Below, in pieces: positions 1-12,000 of a stretch of 64,000 nt of DNA (within the stretch, counting starts at the first letter, position 1; each line of letters opens with the position of its first letter). The notes under the pieces are model-generated. The model was not told the DNA's origin, searched no databases, and saw only the letters and a program-made list of their open reading frames with translations. This DNA comes from Notospermus geniculatus (Eukaryota; Nemertea; Pilidiophora; Heteronemertea; Lineidae), in the NCBI GenBank assembly GCA_002633025.1, contig NMRB01002091.1:33794-97793 (forward strand), in the 5' to 3' direction. The position numbers were made by a program, and so were the translations under genes.

Positions 1-3000
1 CGAGGGGTCAACAGGGTAAGCCATTATTACAAACACTTTGACCTAAAAACAGGTCAAATTTCAAAGACAGAACTAGGCCTATTCGCATGTCGTTATTTGC
101 GTGATCTTTGTTTAGATGGTTCTCGGGACCGACCAGGGGGTGTCCCAGGTAAGTCAATTTACATTGCACATAAGTATATTCCACACTTATTGACCTGAAA
201 ATAAAGTCACAAAGAAGTACCAGCTTGCTAATCATTTCCCAAGACGTAGGCTACATGCAAGTGTGTATTAGCATCTTGTCACGAATGTGATCTTTACTTC
301 AGACGACTCTGGCCCCCGCCGAGAGGGTGAACAAGGTAAGTCATTATTACTCCACGCACTTTGACCTAAAAACAGATCGACAGGCGCATGTTGCTGATCT
401 GTTAATGATAATGTATCACGGGTAAATCATCGTTTATTTACATTTTGTTTGTTAGTGTCCAGTCTTTGTTTGTCTTATAAGTAATTTAAGGTAGCATGCC
501 CCTCTAGAAATATTCTTTCGATACCGAAAGTATTCAATTTGGTGGGTTGGCATATCCCTAAAGTCCAAAATAACATAATTATATGTTATATTAAAGATAA
601 TAAAATATAATGTATCATGACTTCATTGTTTATATTCAATGTTTGTAAACATGGATATCTTTACAAACATTGAATGTAAACAGTGAAGTCATGACACATT
701 GTCTTTAATACCGCACCGCCAGCAATGACATCTTTCAAAAGACGTAGGCCCGTATTCTAGAACGTTCCTTAATGTTAAGGTCGACCTTACGTCTATTGTA
801 AAACCATCGAAAACAATAGATTTAAGGTGGACCTTAATGTTAAGGAACGTTCTGGAATACGGCCCTAAGATACATGTGTTGGCGTCTTGTCATTCGCGTG
901 ATCTTTGCTTCAGGAGGCTCTCGGGACCGACCAGGTGGTGTACCAGGTGAGTCATTTACATTGCACTTGAGTATATTCCCCATCTTTTTTGAAGATGGGG
1001 ATTTGGCCTAGTGGTTAAGGCGTGCTGCCTCTTAGTGCTGGCGGTTGATGCCTAATGCGATGGTCCGTCGGTTCGAATCTAGTAGGAAGTAATGTCTTTC
1101 ACCTTAGAAACCCTTATCTATTTCATGTTAGTATATTCCACACAAGTGACATAAGAAGTTGCTTCGCTGTGCTAAAGTAGACTAAGATACATGTAATTCC
1201 ATCTTGTCATTGATGTGATCTCTTCTATAGAAGGCTCTGGCCCCCGCCCAGAGGCTGAACAAGGTAAGTCATTGATATTCCACACAGTTTGAGCTAAAAA
1301 CAGATTGACATGCGGATGTTGTTGAAATGTTATACCACACCAGCAAAGACATCTTTTCTAAGACTAAGATACATGTATTGGCATTTTGTTATTTGTGTGA
1401 TCTTTCTTTAGGAGGCTCTCGAGAACGACCAGGTAAGTCATTTACATTGCACAAGTATATTCCACACATATTGACCTGAACATAAAGTGACATAAATATG
1501 TTACAAAACTCGAAAATATGCTACGAGCTTGATAACCATTTCACAAGATTTACATCCAAGGGGTGTATTGGCATCTTGTCATTAAAGATAATGTATCACG
1601 ACTTCATTGTTTACATTCAATGTTTGTAAACATGGATGTTTACATCATGTTATTTGGACTTTTTGGGACATGCCAACCCACCAAATTGAATACTTTTGGT
1701 GTCAAAAGAATTTTTAGAGGCGCAAACCACCAACAAATTACTCATAAGACAATAAAACACTGGACATAAACAAACAAAATGTAAATAAACAATGATTTTC
1801 GTGGCCCGCGAAAATATCCGTGATACATTATCTTTAATGTGATCTTTGCTTCAGGAGGCCCTAAGGACCGACCAGGTGAGTAATTAGGCCGATATCAAAT
1901 TTATAATTATTCAAAACAAACTGACCTGAAAATAAATTGAGATACACTGCACTGTAGTTCAGCACAAGCTTTTCGTTTCAAGATAAGATAGATGTAGGTT
2001 ACTGCTATCTTGTCATTAATGTGATCGTTTTGCAGGAGGCCCTAAGGACCGACGAGGTGGGTTACTACATTATGAAAATTTAACATAATTTAATAATAAT
2101 AATTTAAAATAACCTGAAAATAGAGTGGCATACAGATGTTGTTAAACAGAAGCACCAGCTTCTCTTTTCAAGACTGAAATACATGTACTGCTATCCTATC
2201 ATGAATGTGATCTATGCTTCAGGAGGCCCTGAGAATCGGCCAGGTGGTGTACCAGGTGAGTACATGTAATTATTTATAATTTATATTCAACAAAAATTGA
2301 CCTGAAAAAAGAGCGACAAACGAATGTTGTTGCACTGTAGTACAGCATCAGCTTTTCTTTTCAAGACTAAGATATGTGTACTGCCACCTTGTCATTGATG
2401 TGATTTTTGCTTTAGGAGGATCGGAGAACCGACCAGGTGAGTAATTATGTATAATTTATATTGATGATGATAAAATGTTTTATTAAACAAAAGCACATAC
2501 ACGAAGGTAACTCCAGGGCTTAAGCAAAGCATTATTAGCCCTGCAAAAGTAAACTGTACATGGCTTCTAGGGGAGGTAAAAGGTATCTAATTTATAATAT
2601 ACTAGCAAAGTACCCGTCCTACGGACGGGCAGAGGTGTCACCATAGGGAGTAAGGATGCCGCCATGAAGTAGATGCCAAAGACTTACTGTAGAAATTTTA
2701 TGACTATTATGGCTTTTAGTATAGATGTACATGTAGTTTTTCAGCGGAAAACAATCACGGTATGGACCACACAAATGGCCGGTGAAGGGCCCCCGGACGG
2801 GTAGGGGTGGTGCCGATTATAGGACATTTCCCCCCAGATATTTGCCCCTAGAGTTTGCCCCCCCCCGGACATTTATCCCCATATACATGTATTGCCCCCC
2901 CCCCNCTTTGCCTTTTATAGTATAGATATAATTTATATTCAACACAAACTGACCCGAAAATAGAGTGACATACAGATGATGTTGCACTCTAGGACAGCAC

Positions 3001-6000
3001 CAGGTTTCCTTTTCAAGACTAAGACACATGTACTGTCATCTTGTCATTGATGTAATCTTTGCTTCAGGAGGCCCAGAGAATCGACCAGGTGGTATACCAG
3101 GTGAGTAATTATGCGTAATTCATTTTCAACTAATATTGACCTACAAAATGAGCGACGAATGAATGTTGTTGCACTCTAGTACAGCACCAACTTTTTCTTT
3201 TCAAGACTAAGATATGTGTTCTGCCATCTTGTCATTGATGTGATCTTTGTTTTAGGAGGCACTAAGAACCGACCAGGTGAGTTATTATAATTATAATTTT
3301 TGTTCAACACAAAATTTACTGAAAATAGTGCCACATACAGGTGTTGTTGCACAGAAGGACAGCACGAGCTTTTCTTTTCAAGACTGAGATATAATATATG
3401 TATACTGCTATTTTTGTCATTAATGTAATCTTTCCTTCAGAAGGCTCTGAGAACCGACCAGGTGGTAGACCAAGTGAGTAATTATATAATTTTTATTCAA
3501 AACAAAATGCTCTGAAAATAGAGCAACATGTAGTTGCACTGTAGGACAGCACCAGCTTTTATTTTCAAAGACTGAGATACATGTAGGCCTACTGCTATCT
3601 TGTCATTAATGTGATCTTTGCTTCAGGAGGTCCTAACGACCGACCAGGTGGGTAAATTTATATTCATCATAAATTGACTCGAAAATAGAGCGACGGATGT
3701 ACAGATATGTTGTTGCACTATAAGTCAGCACCAACTTTTCTCTTCAAGACCAAGATACATGTACTGGTATCACTTGTCATTAATGTCATCTTTGCTTCAG
3801 GAGGCCCTGAGAACCGACCAGGTGAGTACATGTAATTATGTGTAATTCATATCCAACAAAAATTGACCTGAAAAAAGAGCAACATACAGATGTTGTTGCA
3901 CTGCAGTACAGCATCAGCTTTTCTTTTCAAGACTAAGATATGTGTACTGCCACCTTGTCATTGATGTGATCTTTGTTTTAGACGGCTCTAAGGAGCGACC
4001 AGGTGGAGGAGGTGAGTTATTACATATAATTTACGTTCAACACAAAAATAAACTGAAAATTATAGTGCGACATACAGGTGTTGTTGCATAAAAGGACAGC
4101 ACCAGCTTTTCTTTTCAAGACTGAGACATACACATGTATACTGCTGTTTTTGTCATTAAAGTACTCTTTGCTTCAGGACGCCCTGAGAACCGACCAGGTG
4201 GTAGACCAAGTGAGTAATTATATAATTTTTATTCAAAACAAATTGACCTGAAAATAGAGCGACGTACAAACGATGTTGCACTCTTGTACAGCACAATGTT
4301 TCCTTTTCAAAACTAAGATACGTGTACTGCCAACTTGTCATTAATGTGATCTTTGCTTCAGGAGGCCCTAAGGACCGACCAGGCGGTGGACCAGGTGAGT
4401 AATTATGGCCCAGTAAATTATATAAAATTTATATTCAAAACAAATTGACCTGAAAATAGAGCGACATAATAGATGCCGTTGCACTGTTGTACAGCACCAG
4501 AGTAAAGGCACTGCTCCACTTGACAATTTTCTCGCAGAAGTTGGCTCACAATGGGCAATTCACCATTGTTTGTGTCCTGTCGGCTTACACTGAGACCAAT
4601 GACACAAACAACTGCTCGCAGTTGAGTTGCCCTTTGAGAGTCAACTTCTGTGAAAAAAACTGTCAAGTGGAGCAGCGCCTTAAAGCCCAGGTCACACTGT
4701 GGCGACTTAGGAGGGCGAATCCCCGCGAATTAGAATGATATGGTCCATGGACCATGAACATACCTCTCTCTGTCATTACACTATTATGTCCAAAGGGGTG
4801 AGCACATGGTCCATGGACCATTTCATTCTAGTTCGCGGGGATTCGCCCGCCTAAGTCGCCACAGTGTGACCTGGGCTTAAGATACTGCTATCATTAATGT
4901 GATCTTTGCTTTATAGAAGGGTCTAAGGACCGACCAGGTGGTGGACCAGGTGAGTAATTCATATTCCACAGAAACTGACCGGAAAAAAATAGTGAAAATG
5001 GCGAGTCATTTATATTCTTTAAAACTGGCTAGAAGCTAGAGCAACATACTACAGGTGTGCTGCTCTGTACATGGCTCTGTAACACAGCACCAGCATTTCA
5101 AAAGATCGAGATTGTTGCTTAATATGATGCTTTAGGAGGCTCTAAGGATCGACCAGGTGGTGGACCTAAGTAATTTATATTCCACACAAACTGACCTGAA
5201 AATAGATCAACATGCGCACATTGCTGCACTGTAATACCGCATCAACAAAGGCATCTAGTAACAAGACTGATGGGCTGTTTCTAATTTTTCGTTGGTCAGG
5301 TTTTGTAGGTGCTGTTCACCTATAGGCTCCCTTTCTTTACTGTTGCCCCTTCATTTTGTATTTATCTTGCTCTTCATTTATTTTCTAGGCCTAATTTGTT
5401 ATCACTTCCTCATACATTTGTTTAATATAAATTACTCTCACTATGGTCTTGGGGGTATTGTACTGTTAGTATAATTATACTGTTAGTTTAATTCCTCCAA
5501 GCTATATTTTCCCTTCAGCCTAGTCAAGCCTTACATTCACTAATTACTTTTCTGTTAGGTTGAGCAACCACCTTTTGGGGCTTGTACCGGTACTCTTTTC
5601 TTTCCTTAATTGCTGTCATGTCCTGTTTGGATGGGATACTTCATGTCTACATTTGGGTTTCAGCTCAGTCTGTTCTAGAGTTTCGGATTGTAAAATCCCA
5701 GCCTGAAGAAGACCCCGGTTGGGGTCGAAAATTCGCAAACACTCTGGAAATTGCCTTTTTATTTATCATATATTGTGTGTCAATTTTTGTGCTTTTCATC
5801 TCTTTAGTAACAAGACTAAGATACATTTACTGGCATCTTGTCATTCGTGTGATCTTTGTTTCAGAAGGCTCTAGGCCCCCACTATCAGGGGATGGACATG
5901 GTGAGTCATTTATATTGCTCCAAAGTGGCTAGAAACTCGAGCGACATACAGATGTTGCTGCTCTGTTCATGGCTCTTTAATACACCACAAGCATTTCTTT

Positions 6001-9000
6001 AGATTGAGATTGTCGCTTCTCGTCATTATTGTGATTTTTGCTTTAGGAGACTCTGTGAACCGACCAGGTGGTCATGGTGGTGGGCCAGGTGAGTAATTAT
6101 ACAATTTCTATTCAACACAAATTTACCTGCAAACGGAGCGACAAAAAGATGGCCGTTGCACTGTAGTACAGCTTTTTTTCAGGTATACGATACATGTACT
6201 GCTATCTTGTCATTAATGCGATCTTTGCTTTAATTAGGAGGCTCTGAGGACCGACCAGGTGGTGGACCAGGTGAGTCGTTCATATTCTACACAAACTGAC
6301 TTGAGAATTGATCGACATGATCATATTACTGCGATGTGATACGGCACAGCTCGGTACGTCTTTCACGCCAGTCAGAGACGAACTTCAATCTTGTCATTCG
6401 TGCGATTTTTGTTTCAGAATGCATTCTGGGCCTCGATGGGGGGGGGGGCACGGGAAGTCATTTACATTCCACAGAAACTGAGCAAAAAACTGAACAACAA
6501 TATGCAGATATTGCTGCACTGTGTGGTACAGCATGAGCTTCGTAGTCTCTTTACAAGACTAAGATACATTGTACATGTACTAAGATCGTACATATCATCT
6601 TTTACTTCATTTGACATCAATTTCAGGGGGCAAATGCCCACTACGACACTCGTTCAAGACAGAGAACGGCATGTGCTGTTGGCAAAAGACTCCCAAAAAA
6701 TGTTGCCCATTGAATATGTTGCCCTCGTCACGAATGGACAGTTGCTGCGCTAAGAGGAATGGTATAATTCAAACCCAGGAATGTTGCCCCCTCAACCAAC
6801 AGAGAGTTAATGGAAAATGTATCAGCCCAAAGCCAGCGCCAGAACCAAGAAAGTCGGAGCCAACCACAATAAAACCTGGTAGGACATATCGTTCACGACA
6901 ACTCTTGGTTGTTTGGCTGGATAATCCTTGTAATACGATATTCTATAGTCTATCACACTTATACTTAATCATCCAACTGATTCATTTGAGATCAATTTCA
7001 GGAGGTAAATGCCCACTACGACACTCGTTCAAGACAGAGAACGGCATGTGCTGTTGGCAAAAGACTCCTAAAAAATGTTGCCCATGGAACATGTTGCCCT
7101 CGTCACGAATGAACAGTTGCTGCGCTAAGAGGAATGGTATAATTCAAACCAAGGAATGTTGCCCCCTCAACCAACAGAGAGTTAATGGAAAATGTATCAG
7201 CCCAGAGTCAGGGACACCTCCAGGAGGAGGAGGAGGAGTGATAGAGCCAACCGCAATCGCCACACTCAAACCTGGTAGGATTTCTAGTTGATACATTTTG
7301 ATATAGTTTGGCTGAATAATCCTCGGAACACCACATTCAGTCAACAGAAAATAAAAATCTCTGTTTTCTTTCGCAATCATTCTCTTGCATGGCTCCTACA
7401 ATCACGTCTTAGTGAGACGTCGAGGTAAGATGAGAGTCATCTTGGTTCGACATCGTTGTTTCCCCAAATAGTTGTTGGCCCAAAGAAAATTTTTATTCGA
7501 CCTCTCCATTCATTATGATCTTCGATTCAGGAGGCTCTGTGCATGGACCTGGGGGTGGAGAAGGTGAGTTATTCATGCTCGGTACAAATAAAATAAAAAA
7601 ATGGGTGTATCAGGAAGATGATGCAATTCGTTGCAAAGAAAAAAAGCAACACTCCCTTCAAATCAAAAAATGAGAGACGACGACTTGTTTCTCTTGTGAG
7701 TTCTTTGATTTCCATTTCAGGAATCACTGAGCCCGGAACAATAGGTGGTGGAGGTAAGTCAATTTATTGACTAATCGATTTTTAAGCTGATGTACATGTA
7801 CATTAAGTGGAATATTTTTAATATTTTACACATACATGTACATCAGCCTAAAAATCGATACAGTTCAATATGGAAATTTTCAAATGCACTTAGATGTTGT
7901 TGTAAAGTAAGTAGTAGTGAGACAAAAAAATGTGAGAAGGAAAACGATTTCAGAAAAATGTGTTACGTATTATCCTCCTGATACATTTGACATCCATTTC
8001 AGGAATCACTAAGCCCGGACCAATTGGTGGTGGTGGTGGTGGTGGTGGCGCAGGTGAGTCATTAATATTCCACTTATATCAGCATAAAAATCGATACAAT
8101 TCAAAATGGAAGTTTTCAAATGCCCGTGCTGTTGAAAAGTAGCTACTGCAGTGAGAAGGAAAAGAGTTCACAAAAATTAGACACATGTTAGATTCTCCCT
8201 GATATTTTGAACATCCATTTTAGGAATCACTAAGCCCGGACCAATTGGTGGTGGTGGTGGTGGTGCAGGTGAGTCATTAATATTTCACTCATATCAGCAT
8301 ACATGTAAAAATCGATACGATTCAAAATGGAAGTTTTCAAATGCCCATGCTGTTGAAAAGTACATGTAAGTACTGTAGTGAGAAGGAAATGAGTTCACAA
8401 AAATTAGACACATGTTAGGTTGTCCCTCATATATTGGACATCCATTTTAGGAATCACTAAGCCGGGAACAAGTGGTGATGGAGGTGAGTCATTCATGTTG
8501 CACTAACATCAGCCTAAAAATCCATAAAATTCAAAATGGAAATACATGTATTCAGATTCACCAGATGCTGATGCAAAATAAGTAGCAATGAGAAGGAAAC
8601 GAGTTTACCAAAAATATGTTACGTGTTATCCTCCTGATATATTTGCCATCAATTTCAGGAGTCACTAAGCCTGGAACAATTGGTGGTGGAGGTGAGTCAT
8701 TAGGGAGGTTTCGCAAATCTGACGAAACACGAAGTACGAAATACGACATTGGATTTAATTTCCATGATGTAATGTATTTCAGGAAATGGTTGGTACCACA
8801 AATATCGCCTGCTGCAAGAGCGTCTTTTAGCATCTGACGTTAGACCGATAGAGTTCCCGTGCATATTAAACTTTAAAATTTATCGTTCGTTTCCACTTCG
8901 TATCTACGAAGTGGAAATTTAAAAATTCAACACCATAACTCTGTGGGTCTTACATGATATGCTAAAAGACGCACTGGCAGCAGGAACATTTGTAGCACCA

Positions 9001-12000
9001 ACCATCTCCACAAATACATTAGATCCTGGAAATGAAGTTGAATTTCGTATTTCGTACTTCGTGTTTCGTCAGATTTGCGGAACCTCGCTATTAATATTCC
9101 ACACAAATCAGCCCAAATGGATGTTAACTAAAAATTGAAAAAAAATAATGTCAATTTCAGCTAGCACAAAGCCCGGAACAGGTGGTGGTGGTGGCGGTGG
9201 TGATGGTGGAGGTGAGTCATTTCTAAAAATCAAATGCAACTCAAAATGGAGACAGATGTTTTATGCAATAGATGGTGTTACAAAGTAAATAACGAATTCA
9301 CAAAAATGAAAAACTTATCATCCAACTGATTCATTTGAGATCAATTTCAGGAGGTAAATGCCCACTACGACACTCGTTCAAGACAGAGAACGGCATGTGC
9401 TGTTGGCAAAAGACTCCAAAAAAATGTTGCCCATGGAACATGTTGCCCTCGTCACGAATGAACAGTTGCTGCGCTAAGAGGAATGGTAGAATTCAAACCC
9501 AGGAATGTTGCCCCCTCAACCAAAAGAGAGTTAATGGAAAATGTATCAGCCCAAAGCCGCAGCCACAACCACGACCGAAAGGGATAGAACCAACCGAAAC
9601 AGTCCGCACACTCAAACCAGCTGGTAGGATTTCTAGTTTTATGCATTTTGATAGAGTTCGGCTGAATAATCCTCGGAACACCACATTCTTCAGTGTATAG
9701 AAAATAAAAATCTCTATTTAGGCCGTGAGACATGACTGGAAAATATGGCTATTTCTTGATTTTTGCAGCGTAGTTATGGTAACTAAAAATTTCCTTCTGT
9801 TTTATATGCAGATGGACATGCTGAACACATTCAGCTTGTTACCACACGACGAAACCTGCACATTTCCAAGATGGCCGCCCTTTTTAGGGGGCCAAAGGGG
9901 TTAACAGTAGGGGTCAAAAATTTGATGTCTTCAAATCCTATCAACATGGGTATCAAATTAAAGGTCTCAGTGAGTACAACAACATGGCATGCGTTTCATT
10001 CCCCAAAATGTACACTGAAACCCCTGAGGGGGTCAAAAAGGGCCAAAAATCCAATTTTTGACCCCTTCCCACTAGTTCCACGGGGGCTGCAGGGGGATGA
10101 AAATATTTTTTTTCAACATTGCTCTCATAGAGCTTCAAAATGATACCCATGATGACACCCTTTGNTGTGCGACACACCGGCAAATCCTTCGTTGAAAGCC
10201 ATTAAAACATCGACTTCCGGCTTGGTCCAAAGAAAACGGCAAAATGCGCATGCGCGAATTATCCATGGCAATGACCTAATTACGAAGTTTGATCTCATCT
10301 ATAAAGCCAAGCAAGATTTTCTATCTGATGAAGCTAATGCTCGCAAGACAAAGCTTCTGCTAATTCTTATAGGGAGTTGCTTGTTCTATGAAGCAAAAGC
10401 GAAATTTTATAAATAGGGCCTACCTCTTCAAGAAAAAGCCCAGAAAAAGCAAATGCTACTTTTTATGAATTCGGCCCAATATCTATCACAATCATTCTCT
10501 TGCAATGACTCCACACACATCTTACTAAGACCCAGGATGAGAGTCATCTGGGTTCGATATGGTTCCCAAGAGTTGTTGCCCCAAACAGCGTGGCCAGTAA
10601 ATCGTTATTCGATCTCCCCTCCACTCATACTAGTGAGGTTTTTCGCAAATCTGACGAAACACGAAGTACGAAATACGACATTGGATTTAATTACCGTGAC
10701 GTAATGTATTTCAGGAGATGGTTGGTACCATAAATATCGCCTGCTGCAAGAGCGTCTTTTAGCATCTGCCGTTAGACCGATAGAGTCCCCCTGCATATTA
10801 AACTTTAAAATTTATCTTTCGTTTATCTTCGTAGATACGAAGTGGAAATTTAAAAATTCAACACCATAACTCTGTGGGTCTTACATGATATGCTAAAAGA
10901 CGCACTGGCAGCAGGAACATTTGTAGCATCAACCATCTCCGCAAATACATTAGATCCTGGAAATAGAGTTGAATTTCGTACATTTGTATTTCGTACTTCG
11001 TGTTTCGTCAGATTTGCGAAATCAGCCCAAATGGATGTAATTCAAAATTGAAAAAAAATGTCAATTTCAGCTAGCACAAAGCCCGGAACAGGTGGTGGTG
11101 GTGGTGGTGGTGGTGGAGGTGAGTCATTTCTAAAAATCAATGCAACTCAAAATGGAGACAGATGTTTTATGCAATAGATGGTGTTACAAAGTAAATAACG
11201 AATTCACAAAAATGAAAGACTTATCATCCAACTGATTCATTTGAGATCAATTTCAGGAGGTAAATGCCCACTACGACACTCGTTCAAGACAGAGAACGGC
11301 ATGTGCTGTTGGCAAAAGACTCCCCAAAAATGTTGCCCATGGAACATGTTGCCCTCGTCACGAATGAACAGTTGCTGCGCTAAGAGGAATGGTAGAATTC
11401 AAACCCAGGAATGTTGCCCCCTCAACCAACAGAGAGTTAATGGAAAATGTATCAGCCCAGAGCCGCAGCCACAACCACGACCGAAAGAGATAGAACCAAC
11501 CGAAACAGTCCGCACACTCAAACCAGCTGGTAGGATTTCTAGTTTTATGCATTTTGATAGAGTTCGGCTGAATAATCCTCGGAACACCACATTCTTCAGT
11601 GTATAGAAAATAAAAATCTCTATTGTCTATCACAATCATTCTCTTGCAATGGACACACATCTTACAAAGACCCAGAGGCAAGATGAGAGTCATCTGGGTT
11701 CTATATAGTTCCCAGGAGTTGTTGCCCCAGACAGCGTGGCCAGTAAATCGTTATTCGATCTCCCCTCCACTCATACTAGTGAGGTTTTTCGCAAATCTGA
11801 CGAAACACGAAATACGAAATTGGACTTCAGTTCCATGACGTAATGTATTTCTGGTGATGGTTGGCACCACAAATATCGCCTGCTGCAAGAGCGTCTTTCA
11901 GCGTATGACGTTAGACCGATAGAGTTAAAGGTGTATATTAAACTTTGAAATGTATCTTTCGTTTCCACTTCGTATCTAAAAATTCAAGATGCACCACAAC

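Larger units (their letters stand above)
400..5200 (+). repeat. Tandem exon-plus-intron repeat units of roughly 150-200 bp
   Basis: Most microexons sit in near-copies of one unit. In order it has a donor, an AT-rich stretch with attcaacac, tgacctgaaaatagagcgac, gttgcactgtagtacagcacc, cttttcaagactaagata, cttgtcattaatgtgatc, then the acceptor. Clear successive units run between about 1900 and 4400. The whole block is a degenerate satellite in which the only strictly frame-kept part is the exon. Confidence 0.65.
8701..11776 (+). repeat. Tandem duplication of about 1.9 kb in the modular gene
   Basis: 8701-10630 and 10631-11776 share the same order: a TAGGGAGGTT-type fold-back element, a Gly-rich exon, a 10-Cys exon and an intron tail (tatcacaatcattctcttgcaa). 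The first unit carries an additional insertion of about 0.77 kb (about 9720-10490, containing the N at 10165) that is absent from the second. Confidence 0.65.

Noticed and set aside
991-1090. Possible functional tRNA gene
   Set aside because: A- and B-box-like motifs are present, but no convincing acceptor or anticodon stem could be drawn by eye. Kept only as a SINE candidate.
2462-2930. Possible extra gene around the CCCGTCC hairpin and poly-C tract
   Set aside because: It looks like an inserted low-complexity repeat containing an N. No exon-like unit fits the surrounding phase.
116-5200. Collagen gene reading of the Gly/Pro microexons
   Set aside because: Glycine does not recur every third residue and exon sizes are not the 54/45-nt type of fibrillar collagen. 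It is better described as a Gly/Pro/Arg linker.
9871-10416. Open frames in the 0.77-kb insertion of the first 1.9-kb unit
   Set aside because: No family resemblance, no splice context, an N inside, and the segment is absent from the duplicate unit. It is treated as an inserted repeat in an intron.
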